From: Thermoplasmata archaeon
GTDB lineage: Archaea > Thermoplasmatota > Thermoplasmata > Lutacidiplasmatales > UBA184
Direction: 5' to 3'
Assembly: GCA_022750115.1 (NCBI GenBank)
Contig: JAKIWI010000003.1
Coordinates: 239,948-277,395, forward strand
Length of the DNA stretch: 37,448 bases
Below the pieces are notes generated by a model. The model had not been told where the DNA came from and did not search any database. It saw only the letters and a program-made list of their open reading frames with translations. How positions within the stretch are numbered: position 1 is the first letter of the stretch; each line of letters opens with the position of its first letter. This document shows, piece by piece, positions 33,101-37,448 of this stretch. The position numbers were made by a program, and so were the translations under genes.

Positions 33101-34527
33101 TTCAGCGCGACAGCGCCGTTCGTCCCCCCGAACACGATGAAGTACCCATCCGTGAGGTCGGCGGCCGCGGCGGCGTACGACCGGTTCGAGGGGTCCCCGG
33201 CGTCGCCGGCGAACGCCCAGTCGAACCCATTCCCCGGCGGGTTGTTGTAGACGTAGGTGTCGTTGAGGTAGCCGAGCGGCCCACTGCAGGTGTACGTGAG
33301 CTGCGTGTTCGAAACGCCGTAGCCGCCGTAGAGGACGAACCGGTCGTTCTTGGGGCTCCATCCCAGCGAGGCCCCGACGCGCCCGCAGGGGGCGGGGTAG
33401 CCCGGAGCTTGGACCCCGGGACGGGAGACCGGGGTCGGGCGAGGGACGTTGGGGCAGACCCCGCCGTAGTTCATGTGGATCCAATGGTCGGCGTAGAACC
33501 ACCACGCCACATCGGGGAGCACGCACGAGCCGGTCGAGTCGACCAGAACGTTGGCCGCCGTCCCGTTCCAGGCTTCGCCTCCAAACATGAGCAGGTAACC
33601 GCTCGGCGAGTCGGAGAACGCCATGCCCGCGCGGGGCGACGGATGAAGCGCGCTGACGGAGGCGCTGATGTTGTTCCACGTGCCGTTGAAGGTCCATGTG
33701 TCGCCGAGGGTGACGCCGCTCGCGAGGGAGCCGCCGAAGAGGACGACGTCGTTGTCGAAAGGGTCCCAGGCCATCGCCGACCCGAACCGCGGCGCCGGGG
33801 CGGCGCCGGCCGATGCGGTCAGGTTGCGCCAGACCCCGCCTGAGAACAGCCACGTGTCGTTGTAGGCGGTGGTGAACCCGAGGAACGAGATCGCCCCGCC
33901 GAACAGGACGACGCCGCCGAGCGTCGCGTCGTACGCCATCATCGCGTCCTCCCGGGCGGACGGGCACGTCGACCGCGTGCAGGAGGAGTTCGCGACGAGG
34001 AGCGTCCAGTTGTTGTTCGCGAACACCCAGGTGTCGTTCTCCCAGATCTGGGGGCCGTTCACGACGCCCCCGAACAGGATCGTTCCGTGGACGGCCGGAT
34101 CGTAGGCGACGGAGGCCAACGCCCGTCCGCTCGGATTCGGTCGGCCGCTGGGCGGGGTGATGTTGGTCCAGGAGGACGGAGTGCCGGAGACCGACGGTTC
34201 CGGTCGAGCCGGAGTCGGACTGCCCATCGGGCCACAGGATCGAATCACGCCGAGGAGACACAACGAGGATCGCGCCGCCCCCGAGTCCGAGGCCCGAGCG
34301 GAGACCGGACCGGGCCAGGCCGCTCGGGTCGGCGTCGGCGGCGAACCCGGCGCGGCGGGTAGTCCCGGAGCGGTCTGGGCAGCGACCGTCGGAAGGTCGC
34401 TGAGGAGGAGCAGCAGGACCACCCCCATCGCAAACATCGCCGCGAGCCCGACACGTCGCACCCTCGGCAAGCGACCGACGCCGTCGACGGCTCGCGGAAT
34501 CGGATGGCTCGGGGCGTCCCGTTCCAC
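30187..34527 (-). CDS. Giant Kelch-propeller surface protein with hydrophobic central domain and C-terminal anchor
   Basis: A 1446-residue envelope protein. The export helix is at residues 27-46 (GLAAMFAMGVVLLLLLSDLP). Kelch blades occupy about residues 110-500 (NDTWVFANNNW, NDTWLFSGGVW, GDTWTFNGTW, NDTYVYNN, each near an LFGG turn). Residues 500-850 are Asn/Ser-rich beta structure. Residues 856-955 are strikingly hydrophobic (LALSLLLLPTND, IGIASIAIGGALSIAVAF). A propeller-like region follows to about 1340, and a membrane helix lies near 1390-1415 (LLVLALAVAGVAALLAVVAV) with a basic stop and a Pro-rich tail. GTG 34527 is preferred: GAGGGG lies five bases upstream and a TATA box at 34575-34584 overlaps the alternative ATG at 34578, ruling it out. 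It heads an operon with the smaller Kelch gene. Confidence 0.85.
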   Translation of the reverse strand: MERDAPSHPIPRAVDGVGRLPRVRRVGLAAMFAMGVVLLLLLSDLPTVAAQTAPGLPAAPGSPPTPTRAAWPGPVSARASDSGAARSSLCLLGVIRSCGPMGSPTPARPEPSVSGTPSSWTNITPPSGRPNPSGRALASVAYDPAVHGTILFGGVVNGPQIWENDTWVFANNNWTLLVANSSCTRSTCPSAREDAMMAYDATLGGVVLFGGAISFLGFTTAYNDTWLFSGGVWRNLTASAGAAPAPRFGSAMAWDPFDNDVVLFGGSLASGVTLGDTWTFNGTWNNISASVSALHPSPRAGMAFSDSPSGYLLMFGGEAWNGTAANVLVDSTGSCVLPDVAWWFYADHWIHMNYGGVCPNVPRPTPVSRPGVQAPGYPAPCGRVGASLGWSPKNDRFVLYGGYGVSNTQLTYTCSGPLGYLNDTYVYNNPPGNGFDWAFAGDAGDPSNRSYAAAAADLTDGYFIVFGGTNGAVALNSTFRYYALVHARLTGPTGIDTNSSHLGFNVPFQVAGSGGSGSLDYTFVVHGLRSSSGLVDGGSTNCANITSLGTDYGPLPYDGTWRVDCQPSSSSYNVFRITLFVFDTNNSTLSSGIPVAGDFASANWTFSVLPPEIAIIYSQYAPDFYTNFSFHNVFSAYLSVAGTPAVSVTATIGGLPVSIQQRSSGSLWWDTASIDMGTVSAGSVLVVTGTWPGWTLNASYTPVMIQTPTWLVTLFDFSGALQTISTSGNGPYNHSYAIQESYVWSLANSTSFAIPSPMISGNYSFIPSIEVDFGATSAGQLSLAGMLTFGLPNINFGPATLNLTVAIGLSGKFVVLNASQGISDVQWVNAAATVQLAGDLGVSVPLYGFDVLGLKVGFTLNIDLKPTLALSLLLLPTNDPGKDILPGLAVMVSQLVGALTVALDVAVSFGIGIASIAIGGALSIAVAFNITPTFHVGAGWINGTVFGQATFLWWSAYWNILGPAVIYQWTDPPPAVPHPGAACATCYGDGANATWAPLTRYYATSGYDVSVWNATVTSGNAVEDIYPHTEVTAAPGPNGAYLFYTDDNPQLPVSQGLEVSGIGLNGSTNQLGALPRPTDPGFLISHPEATRLSDGSLYVAWSALPVAEDGAGTPAALTSLALHGARFYPDNGSWGPVNVWTHGGFAQSYRVDSSGSSGVLEALVAPSYLVGPTTPEQLVEFDVGTGRTVANVSATGLSEVASLSGDSGEAVVLDAGGNYSIRNLTTGAAVSFAPPVPANSHLISAEFVADAPSTVALLYREPHTTDTILFDLAHGQVLAQLRTGPDASTVHAIFGDGRYDVFANGRAGIVGWTVTGSTVANLTEIPQENVTSFGLTQDGASILVYSLVANSTSSAQPVVALEFAEVAALLPAISAGPGTSAPTRSTGAAGTTYLLVLALAVAGVAALLAVVAVVTRRRGPPPTFMGPAREGSVRPEPPTSPPPGTG

Positions 34528-34574
34528 GTGAACCCCTCGCGGAAATGGCCGCGTCGCCCAGAACCGATGCCGGT

Positions 34575-34584
34575 CCATAAATCC
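34575..34584 (-). promoter_or_regulatory. TATA box of the Kelch operon
   Basis: Minus-strand GGATTTATGG, predicting a start near 34553. It contains the ATG at 34578, so that codon is not in the transcript and translation must begin downstream, most likely at GTG 34527. Confidence 0.55.
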
Positions 34585-34674
34585 ACGCGCGGGACGAGCA
34601 TCCGAACGTTCGTGGGAAGCCGCCTCGCTCCGCCGAGCGGAAACCATAGCACCGAGACGACGTCCGGGAACGCC

Positions 34675-34702
34675 AGGAAAATGCGGAGAGAGGGTTTTGA
34701 AC
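34675..34702 (-). repeat. Imperfect copy of the tRNA-Leu 3' end (att-like repeat, distal)
   Basis: 28 bases that match 35393-35420 at 25 positions, same orientation. They copy the acceptor 3' strand, T-stem 3' strand and T-loop of tRNA-Leu plus eight bases beyond its 3' end. The match stops inside the T arm. This is the layout left by site-specific integration at a tRNA 3' end, with the toxin-antitoxin genes between the copies. Confidence 0.65.
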
Positions 34703-34778
34703 GGCCGGGCAATTCACGCACCAAATCTCACTCGAGGGCCGGGAGCTTTCGTGCTCCGCCCCAGAGTTCGGTTGCCGG

Positions 34779-35033
34779 TCAGCGGTACACGCGGGACCTG
34801 TGGTCGACTCGCTCAATCAGGAGAGTGCGGGTTGAACGGTCGAGCAGGGCCAAGAGTCGATACTCCCCAATCCGAAGCTTCGAGTCCTCGGAGGCAACTA
34901 GGCGTTCGAAGTACCGCTCGGGGTCTGTGGCGGCTTGTTCGAGTTTCCGGACCACCCGCCTTGCGACCGGGAGGTCGAGACCCGAGAGATCCCGCGCTGC
35001 TGTCAGCGACCAGACGATGGACCAAGCCTTCAG
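34779..35033 (-). CDS. RelE/ParE-like toxin, probable CTG start
   Basis: An 84-residue protein of the RelE/ParE toxin superfamily, which as RelE cleaves mRNA in the ribosome or as ParE inhibits gyrase. The fold order is visible: a first strand (AWSIVWSLTAARDLSGLD), helices (VARRVVRKLEQAATDP), then KLRIGEYRLLALLDRS and the final strand LLIERVDHRSRVYR, close to the family pattern R-GdYR ... HR..vY. The frame has no ATG, GTG or TTG before the fold. A CTG at 35033-35031 overlaps the antitoxin TGA as CTGA, exactly like the ATGA/GTGA junctions elsewhere in this window, and gives a normal family start (M-KAW). Catalytic activity is inferred. Expression is probably low and coupled to antitoxin translation. 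Confidence 0.8.
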   Translation of the reverse strand: MKAWSIVWSLTAARDLSGLDLPVARRVVRKLEQAATDPERYFERLVASEDSKLRIGEYRLLALLDRSTRTLLIERVDHRSRVYR

Positions 35034-35266
35034 AGGCCCAGCCGTTTCTTGAGTTGATCGTGGGAGAGGGTTCGACCATCGCGAATCTCCAACCGAGAGC
35101 GAAGAAGGGCGACGCGGAATGGCTGGGTGTACGCCCCCTCCTCGTCCCCTTCGGGGACAAGGGAGAGAAGCTTGGTGAGGACTTCGTCGTAGGACTCACG
35201 AGGACTCTGCTTCAGTTCGGCGAGGCGGGAGCGGGTCTGCGGGGTTAGCTGGATGGTCGTGATCAT
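35030..35266 (-). CDS. RelB/VapB-like antitoxin
   Basis: A 78-residue antitoxin. The N-terminal MITTIQLTPQTRSRLAELK resembles a ribbon-helix-helix DNA-binding strand and helix, followed by ESYDEVLTKLLSLV as the second helix. The C-terminal RDGRTLSHDQLKKRLGL is the type of tail that wraps the toxin. It is immediately upstream of, and overlaps, the RelE-like toxin gene. A TATA box at 35291-35298 is centred about 28 bases before the ATG at 35266, so the message is leaderless, and a 26-base palindrome covers that box, a probable autorepression operator. In-frame sequence further upstream crosses the tRNA gene and is rejected. Base composition of this pair is less GC-rich than its neighbours, consistent with acquisition. 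Confidence 0.85.
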   Translation of the reverse strand: MITTIQLTPQTRSRLAELKQSPRESYDEVLTKLLSLVPEGDEEGAYTQPFRVALLRSRLEIRDGRTLSHDQLKKRLGL

Positions 35267-35286
35267 GGCTGGAGCAGGGTCTATGG

Positions 35287-35312
35287 CACGCATATAGCTT
35301 GCTATGTGCGTG
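35287..35312. promoter_or_regulatory. Palindromic operator over the antitoxin promoter
   Basis: Arms CACGCATATAGC and GCTATGTGCGTG around a TT spacer, 11 of 12 positions complementary. It covers the TATA box (minus-strand CTATATG), the usual site for autorepression by a ribbon-helix-helix antitoxin or its toxin complex. Confidence 0.65.
35291..35298 (-). promoter_or_regulatory. TATA box of the toxin-antitoxin operon
   Basis: Minus-strand GCTATATG inside the palindrome, centred about 28 bases from the antitoxin ATG at 35266. Confidence 0.6.
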
Positions 35313-35392
35313 GAAGGAGTGAGCGGAATGCTTGGCGGCCCTAAGGGCGAGCTTGGTTCAGGATTCACCGATTGGCACAGCGAGAAAAAAAT

Positions 35393-35420
35393 AGGAACAT
35401 GCGGGGAGAGGGATTTGAAC
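35393..35420 (-). repeat. tRNA-Leu 3' end copy (att-like repeat, proximal)
   Basis: The partner of the repeat at 34675-34702 (25 of 28 identical). It comprises the last 20 bases of the tRNA-Leu gene and eight bases beyond. The segment between the two copies is about 690 bases and carries only the toxin-antitoxin pair; no integrase is visible. Confidence 0.65.
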
Positions 35421-35484
35421 CCACGAACTCCTACGAGACCAGACCCTGAATCTGGCGCCTTTGACCAAGCTGGGCGATCCCCGC
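35401..35484 (-). tRNA. tRNA-Leu (anticodon CAG)
   Basis: An 84-base class II tRNA on the minus strand. Acceptor strands GCGGGGA and TCCCCGC pair perfectly. The anticodon arm is CCAGA-TTCAGGG-TCTGG with anticodon CAG, decoding CUG. A long variable arm (TCTCGTAGGAGTTC) identifies Leu. The T-loop is TTCAAAT, with a T-T mismatch at one T-stem pair (50-64), and the D-loop contains GGTCAAA. The 3' CCA is not encoded and no intron is present. A TATA box lies at 35506-35513, about 26 bases upstream, overlapping the end of the aldolase gene. Its 3' end is partly duplicated at 34675-34702, which suggests past use as an integration site. Confidence 0.95.
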
Positions 35485-35505
35485 GCGGGGTCGTCCTACC
35501 GCCGT

Positions 35506-35513
35506 AAGATATC
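35506..35513 (-). promoter_or_regulatory. TATA box of tRNA-Leu
   Basis: Minus-strand TTTGATATCTTAC, centred about 26 bases upstream of the mature tRNA 5' end; it abuts the stop codon of the aldolase gene. Confidence 0.5.
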
Positions 35514-36348
35514 AAACCTTTCGGCGGCGGGGCGCGGTGGTCGCCGCCGGTCGAAGGGAGACCGAAATCTCCTCTTGGTAGGCGTCGGCCGCCTCGCGGA
35601 CCGTCGCCGCATCGTGCACGATCGTCCGCAGCGCCTTGAGCATCGCCACGGGATGTTCGGACTGCCAGATGTTGCGTCCCATGTCGATGCCGTGCGCACC
35701 TTCCGCAATTGCGGAGTGGGCGAGCGCGAACGCATCTTCGATCGTCGCGAGCTTGGGGCCCCCGGCGACGACGATCGGGACCGGGCACGCCTCGACGACC
35801 TTCGAGAACCCCTCGCAGTAGTACGTCTTGACGAGGTGCGCGCCCAGCTCCGCCGCGACTCGGCAGGCGAGCGCGAGGTAGCGCGCATCGCGCTTCTCGA
35901 GCTCTTTTCCAACGGCTGTGATGGCGAGGACCGGCATGCCATGCCGCTCCCCATCGTCGACGAGCTTCGCGAGGTTCGTCAGGGATTGGTGTTCGTGCGG
36001 GGCGCCCACGAACACCGACAGCGCGACGGCCGAGACGTTCAGGCGCAGGGCCTCCTCCATCGAGGTCGTGATGGTCTCCTCCGAAAGATCGTCCTTGAGG
36101 ATCGTGACCCCGCCCGAGACCCGCAACACGATCGGAACGGTGCTCGCGGGTGGGACGGACGTCCGGAGGATCCCGCGCGTGAGGGCGATCGCGTCGGCGT
36201 ACGGGAGGAGCGGGGCGATCGTTGCGCCGGCCGACTCGAGGTTGCGGGTCGGGCCCATGAAGTAGCCGTGGTCGACGGCGACCATGACCGAGTTCCCCGA
36301 TTTTCCGGGGAACATCCGGGCAATCCGATTGGTCAATCCCCAGCCCAT
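35512..36348 (-). CDS. DhnA/LsrF-type class I aldolase
   Basis: A TIM-barrel Schiff-base enzyme of 278 residues. The N-terminal WGLTNRIARMF and VAVDHGYFMGPT, then LTRGILRTSVPP, EHQS, KTYYCEGF, VPIVVAGGPKL and IDMGRNIWQSEHPVAMLKA follow Escherichia coli LsrF closely in order and spacing as I recall that sequence. Lys174 (HLVKTYY) is the expected Schiff-base lysine. LsrF is the last enzyme of autoinducer-2 breakdown, but no lsr transport or kinase genes are present. Archaeal members of this superfamily act as fructose-bisphosphate aldolases or in aromatic precursor synthesis (ADH synthase), so the in vivo substrate is open. The ATG at 36348 has a TATA-like GGCTAAGACC about 35 bases upstream, inside the end of the Lrp gene. 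tRNA-Leu follows 27 bases downstream. Confidence 0.87.
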   Translation of the reverse strand: MGWGLTNRIARMFPGKSGNSVMVAVDHGYFMGPTRNLESAGATIAPLLPYADAIALTRGILRTSVPPASTVPIVLRVSGGVTILKDDLSEETITTSMEEALRLNVSAVALSVFVGAPHEHQSLTNLAKLVDDGERHGMPVLAITAVGKELEKRDARYLALACRVAAELGAHLVKTYYCEGFSKVVEACPVPIVVAGGPKLATIEDAFALAHSAIAEGAHGIDMGRNIWQSEHPVAMLKALRTIVHDAATVREAADAYQEEISVSLRPAATTAPRRRKV

Positions 36349-36382
36349 CGGTGCACCCGGCCGCCCACCGAGGCGGCGGGTC

Positions 36383-36877
36383 TTAGCCGTTTCCGGTCGG
36401 GCGCTCGGACCTGAGGCCCGGGACCGGAACGCGCCGATCCTCCTTCACGCGGTTGAGTACGACCTGCGTGTTGGTCCGCTCGACGTTCGGGTCCTGGAGC
36501 GCGTGCTTCACGAACGAATCGAGGTCGCGCCGGTCGCGGAATCGGCCGATCAGAAGCGCGTCGTAGTCCCCCGTGACGTCGTAGATCGCGTACGCCCTTG
36601 GGTCTTTGGCGAGGCGCTCCTCGACCTCGCGCAGCTTCCCCTTCGAGATCCGGATGCCCACGGTGGCGCACAGCTCCCAACCAAGCGCCTCGTCGTCGAG
36701 GACCGGCACGTAGCCGCGGATTACGCCGTCCTTTTCCAAGCGCTCGAGGCGGAGCCCCACCGTCGTGGGGGAGACCTTGAGCCGGTCGGCGATGACCCGG
36801 TGGCTCCGACGGGCGTCGACGTTGAGCTCCGCGAGGATCCCGCGGTCCAGGTCGTCGAGTGTGGACGAACGTCCCAT
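36383..36877 (-). CDS. Lrp/AsnC-family transcriptional regulator
   Basis: A 164-residue feast/famine regulator. The N-terminal helix-turn-helix (LDDLDRGILAELNVDARRSH, then VIADRLKVSPTTVGLRLERL, residues 8-50) is followed by the RAM ligand-binding domain from about 68 to 145 (CATVGIRISKGKLREVEERL, AYAIYDVTGDYDALLIGRF and DPNVERTNTQVVLNRVKED). The GDYD turn is the amino-acid-sensing motif of the family. The ATG at 36877 lies 27 bases from an excellent TATA box, so the message is leaderless. It is divergent from the glutamine synthetase gene with a 119-base spacer, as in other archaea where Lrp proteins control nitrogen genes. The C-terminal 15 residues are a disordered extension. Confidence 0.93.
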   Translation of the reverse strand: MGRSSTLDDLDRGILAELNVDARRSHRVIADRLKVSPTTVGLRLERLEKDGVIRGYVPVLDDEALGWELCATVGIRISKGKLREVEERLAKDPRAYAIYDVTGDYDALLIGRFRDRRDLDSFVKHALQDPNVERTNTQVVLNRVKEDRRVPVPGLRSERPTGNG

Positions 36878-36900
36878 TGAATATGGTTACATTGTTCGTC

Positions 36901-36911
36901 CTATTTATATT
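36901..36911 (-). promoter_or_regulatory. TATA box of the Lrp gene
   Basis: Minus-strand AATATAAATAG, the strongest TATA box in the window, centred 27-28 bases from the ATG at 36877. The 119-base spacer shared with glnA is AT-rich and probably contains Lrp binding sites. Confidence 0.75.
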
Positions 36912-36996
36912 GTGACTTGTGATTGGACAGTCATCCGATTTTTCCGGCCGAGGGTTCATGTAGGCGGGCTTCGTGCGGAGCGCCGAGGAGCGTCGG

Positions 36997-37448
36997 ATGG
37001 CGGTAGCGGGTCGTACGGCGGGGTCGACGGGAGAGACGCGGCGCGAGGCAGGAGTTCGGACGCTCGAGGAGATCCGCGCGCGCAAGCTGCGCTGGGTCGA
37101 GCTGTTCTACACCGACCTCCTCGGCGGGTACAACCACATCCACCTCCCGTCCCACACTCTCGATGAGGACTCGTTCGTCGGCGGTATCCCGAAGCTCGAC
37201 GGTTCCTCGGTCCGCGGCTTCCGGGAGATCTTCGAGTCCGACATGATCCTCCTCCCCGACCCGGCGACGTTCGGCGTCGTCCCCTGGGGTGCGCCGTACG
37301 GCGGCACGGCCCGGTTCATCTGCGACATCCTGACCGGCGGCTCGAAAGAGGCGTACGGCCACGACCCCCGCGGCATCGCCCGCCGGACGAACACCGTCCT
37401 CGCCGACGCCGGCTACGACCTCTCCTACTGGGGCCCGGAGATCGAGTT
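36997..37448 (+). CDS. glnA: Glutamine synthetase type I (3' partial)
   Basis: First 150 residues of glutamine synthetase, which makes glutamine from glutamate, ammonia and ATP in a cytoplasmic dodecamer. The beta-grasp N-domain is visible: VELFYTDLLGGYNHIHLP, LDGSSVRGF and FESDMILLPDPATFGVVPW, then DPRGIARR and the start of the catalytic domain (YWGPEIE at the window end, leading to the E-x-E metal site). ATG 36997 is preferred because GGAG lies six bases upstream; GTG 36973 is an in-frame alternative with GATTTTTCC about 30 bases upstream. The frame runs off the window. It is divergent from the Lrp gene, which likely regulates it. Confidence 0.9.
   Translation, partial: MAVAGRTAGSTGETRREAGVRTLEEIRARKLRWVELFYTDLLGGYNHIHLPSHTLDEDSFVGGIPKLDGSSVRGFREIFESDMILLPDPATFGVVPWGAPYGGTARFICDILTGGSKEAYGHDPRGIARRTNTVLADAGYDLSYWGPEIE

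Noticed and set aside
34813-35199. Alternative minus-strand open frame over the toxin-antitoxin pair
   Set aside because: Frame-shifted relative to two recognisable proteins; Pro/Ser/Arg-rich and without motif.
1-37448. CRISPR array, insertion sequence or rRNA operon
   Set aside because: No regularly spaced identical repeats, no transposase-like protein and no rRNA-like conserved segment were seen anywhere in the window.

Overview
The window is about 37.4 kb of very GC-rich DNA that reads as archaeal. Genes are dense and many overlap by the four bases of a start/stop codon pair. Several are preceded by a TATA box centred about 26-30 bases upstream of the start codon, which implies leaderless or nearly leaderless transcripts. 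The families point the same way: an AbrB-PhoU fusion regulator, a single-domain Lrp/AsnC regulator, a DhnA/LsrF-type aldolase, HerA/VirB4-type ATPases, a tRNA-Leu without encoded CCA, and giant Asn-rich surface proteins built from beta-propeller, Kelch, PKD and Ig-like modules. My best guess is an uncultured, high-GC Thermoplasmata-type euryarchaeote; that lineage is inference.

Layout. (1) 1-6.2 kb: a VirB4-like ATPase (5'-truncated by the window edge) and a small helical protein on +, convergent with a two-gene operon on - that encodes a small unknown protein and a VirD4/HerA-like ATPase carrying a winged helix and a nuclease-like C-terminus. A 750-base gene-free stretch follows with strong inverted repeats and a candidate structured RNA, then an HxlR-type regulator. 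(2) 6.3-12.4 kb: a small duplicated-module protein on +, convergent with a four-gene minus-strand catabolic cluster: a two-subunit FAD/[2Fe-2S] amino-acid dehydrogenase, a degenerate MOFRL/glycerate-2-kinase-like protein and an MFS transporter. (3) 12.5-17.5 kb: an AbrB-PhoU regulator; an iron-type alcohol dehydrogenase behind a Fur protein reduced to its zinc/dimerisation half; a CPHC thioredoxin-like protein; a winged-helix/three-TM membrane protein pair; and a secreted lactonase-type propeller. (4) 17.9-34.5 kb: four giant surface proteins in two tandem pairs pointing toward each other, with an ABC-2 exporter between them. (5) 34.5-35.5 kb: a RelBE-like toxin-antitoxin pair lying between the 3' end of a tRNA-Leu gene and an imperfect copy of that 3' end, as expected for a relic of integration at a tRNA. 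(6) 35.5-37.4 kb: an LsrF-like aldolase, an Lrp regulator and a divergent glutamine synthetase gene cut off by the window end.

How the parts may work together. The dehydrogenase subunits, the kinase-like protein and the transporter are coupled by GTGA overlaps or short gaps and probably form one uptake/oxidation unit. The Lrp regulator sits head to head with glnA, so nitrogen control of both is likely. The propeller/Kelch proteins probably face outward, anchored by a C-terminal membrane helix, and may form part of the cell envelope or adhesion layer. The most unusual items are the toxin-antitoxin module flanked by a tRNA-derived repeat (its toxin apparently starts at CTG), the ATPase-wHTH-nuclease fusion near a VirB4 ATPase, the hairpin RNA candidate near 5.6 kb, the Fur half-protein and the degenerate glycerate-kinase paralogue.
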